Positions 52,043-63,407 of a stretch of 64,000 nt of DNA are shown here, piece after piece. The stretch covers positions 12,974,364 through 13,038,363 of the forward strand of contig JAQFVV010000012.1 in assembly GCA_028023455.1 (NCBI GenBank). The letters run 5' to 3'. Within the stretch, counting starts at the first letter, position 1. Every line of letters begins with the position of its first letter. The notes under the pieces are model-generated. The model was not told where the DNA came from and ran no database searches. It was given only the letters and a program-made list of their open reading frames with translations. This DNA is from Epiperipatus broadwayi (Eukaryota > Onychophora > Udeonychophora > Euonychophora > Peripatidae). The position numbers and the translations under genes are program-made.

Positions 52043-52086
52043 ACCAACTGATGAGTGCTGGTTCAGTATGAAATATGTATATTGGT
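52043..52086 (+). ncRNA. Hammerhead ribozyme (type I), core intact
   Basis: The 44 nt fit the hammerhead fold in order: ACCAA (stem I, 5' strand), CTGATGA (conserved C3-A9), stem II GTGCTG-GTT-CAGTAT (G.U, U-A, G.U, C-G, U-A, G-C), GAA (G12-A14), stem III ATAT/GTAT (A15.1-U16.1 pair included), A17 (triplet AUA, allowed by the NUH rule), TTGGT (stem I, 3' strand). Beyond a bulge, stem I may continue. The predicted cleavage site is after A at 52081. All invariant core bases are present. Stem III has no room for a loop, as in other small metazoan hammerheads that act as dimers. Activity is inferred, not shown. Confidence 0.7.
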
Positions 52087-52190
52087 GATTATTTATCCTT
52101 TCTACATGTGTGTGGTCATGTGTATCAGTGGTATAAGATAATGTGGATAATTGAAGGGTGCCTGAAAGTCTATGTTCATATTCTAATTAC

Positions 52191-53679
52191 AGCAAAAAAG
52201 TAAAATTAGTGATAACAAGATGAAAATGTACTTGTAATAATTAAAGAAATGAGAGTTAGATTTCTGTCATTGATAACAAGAATTTGAGTCTCATAATAAC
52301 TAGTTAATTAAAGTTAACAAAAGGTAAAACATTCTGGAATCCAACATGGGTGCACTTAAAGAAGACATGCAGGTTGGAGGAGGAAAAAAAAAATGTTAAT
52401 GAGGAACTTAATGGGCAGATGAACTAAAATTTGAGTGCTGGATATCACCCTTTGCCCAATATGTTTTAGAGTGGAGAGCTTGCCTCCGGACTTGAGAAAG
52501 CAAATTAGGGACTAAACAGATCAAAACAATCTTTATTACTATTTTGTATGCCTAAAGATTTATGTGTACATATGTATATGCAATATAGTTACTCTAATAA
52601 TTACTGTCAGTTAATGCATTAAATTATTGTGAATTAAAAACTGAAGTAGTCTTGAGTCATTATTGGATAAACTATTGGAATTCAGTCAGGGAACAGTAAA
52701 GCTCACTGATAAGGGTCCGCTGTAAGATTTAGTAAGGTGCAGACATAAGAACTTATTTACTTTTTTTTTTTTTTTAAAAAAAAAACTAATTCTATAATTT
52801 TTTTTTCAAAAAATGGCATTATCCACATTCCAATAGTAATGCTCTTTAAATTTTTAAAAAAAATCTTGTAAAGTAGCATTGTATGAATAGTGGGGGGGGG
52901 GGGAAGCTATACAGAAAACAATTTAAGACATGTAAAAAAATGAAAGGGATATAAGAAGTAAATAACTAACAAATAAAAAAAAACAAAATATGTAAATAAT
53001 TAAAAACTAATAAGAGTATTTCTTAGCTTTTTTCTTTTAAATATTGGAAAATAAATTGAAGTCATAATTGTAACAGTTAAACATGATTAGAAACAAAGAT
53101 TTTGATTATAAGATATAAAAACAAAAGTCAACAACCCCCCCCCCAAAAAAAAAAAACCATTAATTAGATTGTAACTATTATTAAATGAGTTTCAGAAAAG
53201 CTATTTTATTAATTTTAAAAAAGTTTTTGGTAAAAAATATTGTTATCAAAATATCATCCAGGATAAATTATCAGATGCTTTCTACAAAAGTTATTAAGGT
53301 ACTATTGTCTTACATATTTTAATGGATTAATAAAAGTAAAAATAAATAAATAAAAAGCAATACTACTTAATGCAAAAAATCAATCCTGAGTATATAAACG
53401 TTGCAGTTTAAAAACAAGTGAGAAAGGTGATTGTAATATTTTTGATAAATAAAAATAGTACTCTTCATCTTTTAATTACCATACTATGAATGCTTAAAAC
53501 TTTGTCTAATTATTATTTTAATACAAAAAAATGTTTATTAAAAACAAAATAAACAGTAATAAAAGAGTTATGCATCTTGTTAAATTGGAATCATTACTTT
53601 GTAATAAATCTTGAATAGAAGATATTATATAAACATGATTACTTACACCTTACTTCAAAAACTTCATAGCAAAAAAAAA
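52191..53679. other. AT-rich intron sequence with homopolymer runs
   Basis: No gene recognised. Contains a G12 run (52892-52903), a C10 run (53135-53144) and a T15/A10 junction near 52761-52785. Confidence 0.5.
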
Positions 53680-54891
53680 TATTTATTGTATATATATACA
53701 TACACACAATCTGATGTTTTGACTGTCCTTCAGTCTTCCTCATAGCTATGATATAATGATAAATAAAATAAATATATTAATAATATAATCAACTAAAATT
53801 AAAAAATAAAGAAAAATAAAATAAAACATAATAAAATTAAAATAAATTGAATGTGATAAAATAGAAATAATATCAAATAAAATAAATTAATAAAGGTATT
53901 TTAAAATAAAACCTACGATATTAAATTGAAATATAAAATAAATGTAATTTGTACCTTTGTATTTCTGTATTCACAAACAACCCTTAATTTAAATATATTA
54001 TTTATTTTATTATCTATTAATAATTCCCTAATTATTACTATACCTTATAAATTAAAAGTGTAATTTTATTATCCCCAAATTAATAAAATATTTATCATTT
54101 TATTCTATATATTTTTCTGTTCAACATTAATTCATTTACTAAAATTATTCTTTTTAAACCATATATATTATCTATTATTTTCTTATTCATTCTTCTGTTA
54201 CTAATATGTTCTTTACATTCAAATATCAGCCTTTCAAGCTAATTGAGCTCGTGCCTTTTGAGAGTGTTAAATAAATGAATACTTTGTTCTTTGTAAACAC
54301 GGCGCTAGATAAAATAATTGCTTATTTACTCATAATATGTTTTTTATATATTTATGGCTTTTAGCAGTAAAATAAAAAATAAATTATAAAAAAAATTATT
54401 AATAACAGAAGAATGAATAAGAAAATAATAAATAATATATATGATTTAAAAATTAAAAAGAATATTTTTAGTAAATGAATTAATGTTAAACAGAAAAATA
54501 TATAAAGATAAAATGATAAATATTTTATTAATTTGGGGTAAATAAAATATTTTAAATTTATAAAGAATAGTAATAATTAGGGGATGATTAAAAAATAAAA
54601 AATTTAAATTAATATAAGGAATATAAGTGTATAATCTATATTTTATGTTTCAATTTAATATTGTATATTTTATTTTATATTATCTGGATTAAATTATTTT
54701 ATTTGGTTTTAATTCCATTTTATCACATTTAATTTATTTTAGTTTTATTATGCTTTGGTATATTTATTATATTTTGTGTTATTTTTCTCTATTTTTTAAA
54801 TTTTATTTGTCATTATATATCATAGATCTCAAAAAACCTTCAGAACTGTTGAAAAGTCAGATTGTGTGTTTCTATGTACAATAATTTTTTT
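53680..54891. repeat. 1.2-kb imperfect palindrome, ~500-bp AT-rich arms
   Basis: Arm 53680-54206 is inverse to about 54396-54891. Examples: CACACAATCTGA at 53703 against TCAGATTGTGTG near 54857; CTTATTCATTCTTCTGTTA at 54182 against TAACAGAAGAATGAATAAG near 54402. The arms have many small differences. The ~190-bp centre holds a rearranged relative of the 3.1-kb foldback family. Non-coding. Confidence 0.75.
54212..54333. repeat. Rearranged copy of the 3.1-kb foldback family
   Basis: The first part (TTTACATTCAAATATCAGCC ... GTGTTAAATAAATGAATACTTT) matches 3470-3545 in direct orientation. The second (GTAAACACGGCGCTAGA...GCTTATTTAC) is the inverse of the family start at 3427-3463. The two ends are therefore brought together head to head with the middle lost. 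Confidence 0.75.
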
Positions 54892-55374
54892 TTTTGTTAT
54901 AGAGTGTTTGAAATAAGATGTACAAATTACATTTATATAAAATGTTACAAAAAATAAAGATGTGACAGATTTAAATCTATGATTTTACTTAAAAAATTCT
55001 CAAACTGATGGCTTAAATGATAATAACAATCCCTGCTTAATCCCAGTTGAAACATGAATATTTTCAAACTACTAATTATTGATATTTTCAAATAAGATTC
55101 ATACTGTTCAAGTTTTCCAATATTAATTTAATAATTCATTAATTAATTTCAATAATCAGGAATGGCATGAATATTATTCAATTTTGTAATGACATGTATT
55201 GTTTGTAAATTTACTCATATTTGTGAAACTTTATGAGAAAAAAAATCTTTTAATTACTATTAATGTTGATCAAATGATTTTTGAGTAATCTCTACTGATA
55301 CTTTTTTTTGCAGTTATAAAACCTGCTTTTCAACTCATTTAATATATATAATTTGAATTAAAAACTTGACTTAC

Positions 55375-55431
55375 TTGATCTTCCAAATAATTATTAACTT
55401 GATCCAATTTTTTGTTTAATTCTTGACGACT
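55375..55431 (-). CDS. ANKRD26-like protein, exon A (most 5' exon found)
   Basis: On the minus strand the acceptor TTTTTGAAG precedes 55431 and a perfect donor CAA|GTAAGT follows 55375. It is 19 codons, phase 0 both sides: SRQELNKKLDQVNNYLEDQ. This matches the ANKRD26-family coiled-coil segment 'aRqemn.KLeEVNlfLqtQ', which directly precedes the segment encoded by exon B. A 57-bp exon alone would be weak evidence; the order, phases and family match of four exons together make it convincing. Upstream exons (earlier coiled coil, ankyrin repeats) must lie beyond the window or remain unseen. Confidence 0.7.
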
Positions 55432-55903
55432 CTTCAAAAATAAATAAAATCAATTAACACTGATAATTGTAAGAGTATAAATAGTCATATGTTTGTGTGT
55501 GCAAGTATATGTGTGTATGTATTTCTGCTATTACAATATGTTATCAACCAGTTTTCAGATAGTTTTATTTTATTAATAATATTTTTAATTTACATCAGCT
55601 TTTTGTGACAATAAAAAGCTTAAAGATTAAATTTGTGATCATAAAAAAAAAAAGTTAAAGTTCTGCTTACAATTAATTTTTTTCTCCTTTTTATTGTCAT
55701 ATATAAGAGCATGTTTTCAAAAGAATTCTTAAATAAATAATTCCTTATGCTAATAACTGAAACACAGGCTTGTTATATACCTGTGGCTATATATATGTAA
55801 TATAGGGTATATGAGCACAGACTTTCACACCACCCACCTCTCTCCACTCTATCTAATAACACTGATACACCTAAACACATATATGCTGAAAAGATAAATA
55901 ATC

Positions 55904-55947
55904 ACCAATATACGTATTTCATGCTAAACCAGCAATCATCAGTTGGT
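55904..55947 (-). ncRNA. Hammerhead ribozyme (type I), unit 1
   Basis: Minus strand: ACCAA, CTGATGA, stem II TTGCTG-GTT-TAGCAT, GAA, stem III ATAC/GTAT (self-complementary), A17, TTGGT. All core bases are present. The pair at 10.1/11.1 is U.U rather than G-C, which may lower activity. Outside stem I, GATA and TATC can pair across an internal loop, the layout used for the loop contacts of natural type I hammerheads. Confidence 0.65.
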
Positions 55948-56380
55948 CCAGACTATCATCTTTACACACATATATAGTATAAGTGCTCAGATATATATTA
56001 AGATAGACTATTCTCATAGTTTATTGGATAGGCTTCAATCCACTCTACACTCCAACTCTTCAACCGTCCATCCGATTGAAAATCTGATGATGGAATGCTC
56101 AAAGGCCACCCTGAGGCCGAGATTATTGTCACACCCATGTTGACCTAAGGTCAATCTGAACCCCACATGTACAGGACATAATCCATTTAATACATATGCA
56201 AGGATGGGCAGACATCTCTATAATGTAATAACTGAAACACAGGCTTGTTATATACCTGTGGCTATATATATATGTAATATAGGGTATATGAGCACAGACT
56301 TTCACACCACCCACCTCTCTCCACTCTATCTAATAACACTGATACACCTAAACACATATATGCTGAAAAGATAAATAATC

Positions 56381-56425
56381 ACCAATATACGTATTTCATG
56401 CTAAAACCAGCAATCATCAGTTGGT
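56381..56425 (-). ncRNA. Hammerhead ribozyme (type I), unit 2
   Basis: Same as unit 1 except for one extra base in the stem II loop (GTTTT), a place where length variation is tolerated. Confidence 0.65.
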
Positions 56426-57108
56426 CCAGACTATCATCTTTACACATATATATAGTATAAGTGCTCAGATATATATTAAGATAGACTATTCTCATAGTTT
56501 ATTGGACAGGCTTCAATCCACTCCACACTCCAACTCTTCAACCGTCCATCCAATTGAAAATCTGATGATGGAATGCTCAAAGGCCACCCTGAGGCCGAGA
56601 TTATTGTCACACCCATGTTGACCTATGGTCAATCTGAACCCCACATGTACAGGACATAATCCATTTAATACATATGCAAGGATGGGCAGACATCTCTATA
56701 ATGTAATATGTGTTTAGGTGTATCAGTGTTATTAGATAGAGTAGAGAGAGGTGGGTGGTGTGAAAGTCTGTGCTCATATACCCTATATTACATATATATA
56801 GCCACAGGTATATAACAAGCCTGTGTTTCAGTTATTACATTATAGAGATGTCTGCCCATCCTTGCATATGTATTAAATGGATTTTGTCCTGTACATGTGG
56901 GGTTCAGATTGACCTTGGGTCAACATGGGTGTGACAATAATCTCGGCCTCAGGGTTGCCTTTGAGCATTCCATCATCAGATTTTCAATTGGATGGATGGT
57001 TGAAGAGTTGGAGTGGATTGAAGCCTGTCCAATAAACTATGAGAATAGTCTATCTTAATATATATCTGAGCACTTATACTATATATGTGTGTAAAGATGA
57101 TAGTCTGG

Positions 57109-57152
57109 ACCAACTGATGATTGCTGGTTTAGCATGAAATACGTATATTGGT
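57109..57152 (+). ncRNA. Hammerhead ribozyme (type I), unit 3
   Basis: Plus strand: ACCAA, CTGATGA, TTGCTG-GTT-TAGCAT, GAA, ATACGTAT, A, TTGGT. Identical to unit 1. Predicted cleavage after A at 57147. Confidence 0.65.
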
Positions 57153-57617
57153 GATTATTTATCTTTTCAGCATATATGTGTTTAGGTGTATCAGTGTTAT
57201 TAGATAGAGTGGAGAGAGGTGGGTGGTGTGAAAGTCTGTGCTCATATACCCTATATTACATATATATATAGCCACAGGTATATAACAAGCCTGTGTTTCA
57301 GTTATTACATTATAGATGTCTGCCCATCCTTGCATATGTATTAAATGGATTATGTCCTGTACATGTGGGGTTCAGATTGACCTTAGGTTAACATGGGTGT
57401 GACAATAATCTCGGCCTCAGGGTGGCCTTTGAGCATTCCATCATCAGATTTTCAATTGGATGGACGGTTGAAGAGTTGGAGTGTGGAGTGGATTGAAGCC
57501 TGTCCAATAAACTATGAGAATAGTCTATCTTAATATATATCTGAGCACTTATACTATATATCCTTAATATATATCTGAGCACTTATACTATATATGTGTG
57601 TAAAGATGATAGTCTGG

Positions 57618-57661
57618 ACCAACTGATGATTGCTGGTTTAGCATGAAATACGTATATTGGT
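57618..57661 (+). ncRNA. Hammerhead ribozyme (type I), unit 4
   Basis: Identical to unit 3, about 509 nt downstream of it. A transcript through both would release an RNA of about that length by self-cleavage at the two sites. Confidence 0.65.
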
Positions 57662-57744
57662 GATTATTTATCTTTTCAGCATATATGTGTTTAGGTGTAT
57701 CAGTGTTATTAGATAGAGTGGAGAGAGGTGGGTGGTGTGAAAGT

Positions 57745-60700
57745 TTATACTAATAATAAAATTATAATAATTACGCAACAAGAGAAGCTAATTATATAAT
57801 AAATGATTTGAAAATCTGAAAAAAAAAAAAACAGTAATGAAACAATGTATATAGACATAAATTAAATAAAATCTTTTTTATTTTCATTCTCAACTAAAAG
57901 TAAAACTTAGTATTTCACAGCATCCCAAGATATTTCCTTATTGCAATTTGTTTATCCTAATTAGGTATTCTTCATAAATAACAGGAATCAAATTCCCACA
58001 GGAATAATATAATTTGAAACCACAGCACAATAAAAGCACAATATTTACTTTTGTATATTGATAAGAAATACACTTAACCAATATATTGTAATCTGTGAAG
58101 AAAGGAAATGAAAGAGATGAGATCAACATGGAGGAGTCAGAAAGACAATATGAGCTACAAAAGACCATAACAACTCTCACACCCTCAACAATCGATCTAA
58201 CATGTTGGGCAAAACAAACTAATTTATGAAAACATGCAGATGTATATGCTAAATTATCTCAAGCGATATATATCTAAGCTCAGAGGGTTCAATAATATAA
58301 AATGCCATATGCTGCAATAAAAATATACACAAGGGAAGCATTTATAATAAAATATTATAAAAATACAAAGTAATACTATTAATAAATCAAGAGGAGGAGA
58401 AATATCAACTCATTGTAGCATAAGTAAAAGAATCTTAATATTTTATGCATATGCCATTGAGGTCACCTTTAAATTTCTTTCTTCCACAAATATTTACTAC
58501 AACTATCACTTAATCCATCTCTTCAGTATCTTCTAAGCATTTCATTGCTTTGATCAGATAAAAACATTATTTAAGTCTTATAAAATTTGGTACTGGTGGC
58601 TCATTAAATTAAATTAGAGTAATATGATCTCACTTAAATTACAAAATAAATTCTTTTTGACTCTAGATTTATTCAATATTGAATGAAATTCTAGTTAATA
58701 AAATAAAACATACACTTCCCTTAAGCTAATGCCTTATCACAATTATGATACTAACAATACTATTACTAATTTAAATAGAATAAAACATGATATCTTAATT
58801 TTGGAATAAGATAAAATAATCTAGGATTACACTCAGATATTAAAAATGAATAAGAGATTTAACAGCTATCCTAAATATTCTAAGATAAATATACTTAAAC
58901 ATCTAATAAATATGAACTAAATAAGTTCTTGTAAAATTAATTTTATCATAAAATAATAAGCATGTACAGTGATTTGAAATAAAAAAAATCAAATTAGTTA
59001 AAGTGATACAAAATAATAAATTAAATTATAATTCTTTAATAAGAACACATCTTCCTTAGATATTCTACTAATGCTTAAATAATTAAATAAAAATGACTCT
59101 TATTAGCTTCAATATTCATGTACTCTTAGCAAATACACTTAAAATAATTTATAATACTTTTTAAGTATTTAGACTTTATTTATAAGTGGAATAATTTCTG
59201 TTTGATATGTGGAATGATGTGAACAAATAACTATGAGAAATTTCTTAAATAACAAAAACAAATATTTATTCTATAATAAACAAATACAAAATTACAAATA
59301 CTTCATATTTTTAATCCTCATAACCAAAGACTTTCAAACATTACTTCTTCAAATTTTATAACAGAAGGATTAAAAATTTACATAATGTTTGATAAAAAAA
59401 AAATTCAATTGGATTAAGTAAAAATAATCCATAAAGATTAAAATAAACTTAAATTGTTTAATTATCAAAAAGTTCTCACTTATCAATGCATTCATACAAT
59501 GATAATAATCTTCATATAAGTAATGTACTTTTTAAGAATATTTAACATAATCAATAAAAATAATAGCTTACCAATCCAATGATGAAGGGGTGATAATACA
59601 GATGGATATTGTCTATTTATCCCTAAATAAACTTTTAAAATTAATTATTTATCATATTCAGTCCTCATTATTAGCAGAGCTCAAATATAGGACTTGCATA
59701 TTTACAATGAAGTATTTGTCACATTTAAGCCAACCAAGAATGCAATAAAGGTAAGGTAAAATTTCTCAATACCTTGATTAAACTAATAAATACCAGAAAA
59801 AACTATGGTAAAAATATTACACATGTTTTATTAAACATACAACTATAAACAAAATTCATCTTCAAATAATAAAGTAAGGCAAAGTGAAAAGTATGATGGC
59901 ATAACTCATAAGAATGCACCTACTTTGTGGGCTAATAAAGAAATTAGGACTTTGTCACTAATCAGGAAGATAATGAGAAAGTGCATCAGACAAAACATTA
60001 AATAGGAATTGCCTTTAAAATAGAGAACCTAAACTACTATCTCCAAAATATATGCTGTGAGCATACAAACACCAGCAAGACAATAAATAATAAGAAAGAC
60101 AAATGCTACCATCTGTTTTGAAAAATAAGCTAGCAAAATAATACTACCATCTTTAAATATATTGGCATCAATAAGCTTTCATAAATAGAAAGAGAATAAA
60201 CCTACTATCTCTAACAAAATTCCTACAGCTAACAAATGTGAAAGACAATAAATAATAATAATGATTAATGCCAAATATGGCTCCATTAGCATTAGACTAT
60301 AAACACACATAAAATAAATAATAGAATCATACAAAATTCCTACAGCTAACAAATGTGAAAGACAATAAATAATAATAATGATTAATGCCAAATATGGCTC
60401 CATTAACATTAGACTATAAACACACATAAAATAAATAATAGAATCATACATCTACTTATTCAGCTTACAGTATAACAATATATATTTATAAATAAATTAT
60501 TCATATTGTAAAAAAAAAAAAAAAGACATTATTTTAAATATACAGATATGATAAATTACTATTCTGAGAACTTTAATTTATAATATTTCAAAATATAACA
60601 TATACAATATAAAATAATATGCTCATGAAATAAAAACATGATAAGCAAAAATCATAAGTACAAATAAATTTAATTCTTTTCTATTAAATTAAATAATGTC

Positions 60701-63244
60701 CTTCAGTTTTATTCTTCCTTCTTCCAATAATCATTACACTGGAATGTGAACAAGTAAATTTGGCAAATCAAATCTTGTGGACAGCAAATATATTCATTAT
60801 AAGAGGTAATATAATTAAAACATTAAAATTTAAAATATAAGCTATGAAATATGAAAGCGCTTCTGGATATCCTTAATGAATTTTCATAAAATATGCTAGC
60901 AAAGAAAAAGATAAACTTATGGTGATTCATATAAGTGACCACACATTTAAATCATGATATTTATTCATTAAGTTCAAATAAATAGTTCACAAGTATTTAA
61001 ATTCAAGTTTCCAACTTAATCCATAATACAATTTATTTTAATATGTAATAGTAATGTAAATATTTTATAATAAAGTAGTTCTGATAAATAATATTTATCC
61101 AACATTATCAAATATTTGTAGGAGAAAAATATTTAATTCAAATATCATATTAATGACTATAGTGGTCTCCACAGCGATGTTCAAAGGAAAGAAATAACTT
61201 ATAGGTTTTACAATATTTTTGCAGAGATTATAAAATAATTAAAATGTAGAAAAATCATTTAAATTCTTTAAATAAAATGTCATTTTTGCAGGTAAATTTT
61301 ATACTTCATTTTTATTAAATTTTACCTAATACTTATTAAATAGTTTGTTGCAAGTTGATTTTTTTAATTATCCTACCTGGAAAAAAATGATTTCTTTATT
61401 CCAAAGAAGGAGCAAACAGAAACAGTCATAATAAGTGAATTCTTTTATTTGTGCTTTAATAAGTTAACAGTAAAATGTCTTTATGTAACAAATACATTTT
61501 ATTGAAATATAAAATTATTATTAATTTAATATTTCTTTTGTAGACTTAAATCACTGGTAAACATCTGATAAATGTACATTCATCATATCAAAACATAGTT
61601 TTTAACTTTAAGTCTTTTACTTTAAGTAAATAAATTCCAAACAATTTGACATGAATGAATGTTTTAAATAAAATGTCAAGAAATTATTAATATTGTCTGT
61701 GATATTCTTGCCAATAAAAAATTTATATATTTTGTGGCAGCCTTATCTATAATACAGACGTTCAAATGGACCTTAAAATTGACCATAGTTCTTATATTAT
61801 TATAATGGCAACATCAATAACTTTTGAAGTTCTTCAACACAGAAAATTTAAAAGATAGTACTCTAAACATTGTAATAATGAAATAATATTATCAATAAAA
61901 CTGGCAGATATAAATATTTCAGTGACTTCAGTGTTTAAGTTCGGGTAAGTATGCCTAGATAGTTTTAGTTCAACCTGAAATATTTAGCTTAAAAAATAAT
62001 AACATATACAGAAAATTATACCTTAAAATTTAACTGGAGTTTTTAAAATTCAATTGCTGCAAACAAAAATAATGATGGAAACCCCTGAATAGGTGACTAA
62101 TAGTCATGTGACCATCTTACATGACCATTTATTAACCTTTTAATCATTACACACTTCCATTGATTGTTTTGAATCTGATCTATTGTAATCTAGGGAAGGT
62201 TGTCAAATAAAATTTACCTAATTAATATACAATTTTTAAAATAAATCCAATTTTTGTCTAGACAATTTAAGAAAAAATTAATTAAAAAAACTTCCTTACA
62301 AACACCAGGATAAAATAAAAATATTATATAATTAAAATTTGTATTACACTTTTAATAAAACAAATACTACAAATAAGATTTAATATATTTATTTATCATT
62401 GTTTAAATCTAGACAAGTCTCAGAATAGGTTTTAAAACTATTTTTTAAAATATTTTAAAAATAAATAATGTTAAAATATATTTATTCATCCATTCATCAT
62501 TTATTCACCTATTATTTTAAATGTCTACCTTTAATTATTAGCTTTATTAAACTCTCTAATTAAATGAGACTAAAACATTTAACTAGGATATTATATGTTA
62601 AAATTAAAATATTATAGCTTCAATTTAAATACCAACAAACCAAAATATTGAGGTTGAATCTGGTTTTTTAGCCTTAAAATTAATACAAGTATTTTGAAAT
62701 GATTTAAATGATTAAATAATGACTAACCTAGCATTATTAAACTTAACATGTATTATTTATCATCTACATTACAGCTATTTAAAAATTTAAAGACTTTAGC
62801 ATGTTAAACACTTATTTGAATTTAAGACTATTATAATCTAAGCTGTGTAAAATTATTTTATAGCTGTATAATTTTTAAAATACTGATATAGTACCTTTTA
62901 TATGCAAAAATTCATAACATTATAAAGTACTAGCAACAATTTATTCATGACAAAATTAAACTATATAAAAATTTTTTTTAGATGTCTTGGCACAAAATTT
63001 GACTTAACATTTAGCTTCTGCCAAAGCTAAAGTTTATAATATGAATATTTATATGATACCATATCATACATGCATTTTCTAAAAAAAAAATAGCTAGAAA
63101 TATGAATTAATTGAGCACAAAAATTTCCAAGTTTCATAAAAATAAAAGAAGTAAGAATTAAAATATACAAAATTAATGTCTAATTTTCACCTCTATATTA
63201 ACTTTATATTTAAATACAAGTATAGTATGTATAGTTAAATTAGA
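57745..63244. other. AT-rich intron sequence
   Basis: No gene recognised. The only structure seen is the 118-bp tandem duplication at 60214-60449. Further upstream exons of the ANKRD26-like gene were looked for on the minus strand and not found. Confidence 0.5.
60214..60449. repeat. Tandem duplication, 118-bp unit
   Basis: Two copies (60214-60331 and 60332-60449) differ by about one base. They start CAAAATTCCTACAGCTAACA. The open minus-strand frame across them (60451-60179) simply repeats itself and is not considered a gene. Confidence 0.9.
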
Positions 63245-63407
63245 TGTAATTAGAGGGAATTTGAACCCAGACTTTCAAGATTCCTTCAATCATCCACTTC
63301 ATCTTATACAAGTGTTACACATGATCACATACATGTGAAAAAGATAAATGAACTTCACTATATGTGTTTTGTACTGAACCATATGTACGGAAAATGATGA
63401 TCTAGAC
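63245..63407 (-). repeat. Decayed hammerhead-repeat copy, interrupted by a hAT element
   Basis: It begins with GGGAATTTGAACCCAGACTTTC (the inverse carries a B-box-like GGTTCAAATTCC). It continues through 'acacatgatcacatacatgtgaaaaagataaatga' to TACTGAACCA, where the ribozyme should be. There it breaks, and an inverted scrap of the family (GATGATCTAGACC) follows up to the hAT terminus. The ribozyme is not intact. Confidence 0.6.

Larger units (their letters stand above)
51283..52190 (+). repeat. Two hammerhead-repeat units in tandem (plus orientation)
   Basis: Two units (about 51283-51766 and 51767-52190) share 'cctgtatttcaaat', GGATAAGGTCCTATACATGA, 'ttgaagcctgt.cattaaag' and the ribozyme region. 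Each ends near a Pol III B-box-like GTTCAAATTCC (intact in the first, decayed in the second). They are older and more diverged than the 55.7-57.7 kb array. Confidence 0.8.
55751..56703 (-). repeat. Two tandem hammerhead-repeat units (475 and 478 bp)
   Basis: Units 55751-56225 and 56226-56703 are almost identical, starting TAATAACTGAAACACAGGC. The ribozyme sense strand is the minus strand. Small frames such as 55943-56143 recur in each unit and on the inverted units; they come from repetition and show no known domain. No RT or LTR is encoded. The high identity implies recent amplification or homogenisation. The block meets inverted units at 56703/56704. Confidence 0.9.
56704..57744 (+). repeat. 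Hammerhead-repeat units in opposite orientation
   Basis: The plus-oriented block comprises the tail of a unit (56704-56837), a full unit (56838-57307) and a partial unit (57308-57744). The last has an internal direct duplication near 57533-57595 around 'atatctgagcacttatacta'. Together with 55751-56703 this is a ~2-kb inverted array. Confidence 0.9.

Noticed and set aside
55943-57582. Recurring ~66-codon frames (SISAQIYIKIDYSHSLLDRL...)
   Set aside because: They recur because the repeat unit recurs. There is no domain, and the same strand carries the ribozyme complement; treated as non-coding.
59571-59622. Possible minus-strand exon (TTTATTTAG ... TTG|GTAAGC)
   Set aside because: Open in one frame but only about 16 codons, non-coiled, and phase cannot be checked against a neighbour.
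60179-60451. 90-codon hydrophobic frame
   Set aside because: An artefact of the 118-bp tandem duplication; the protein simply repeats itself.
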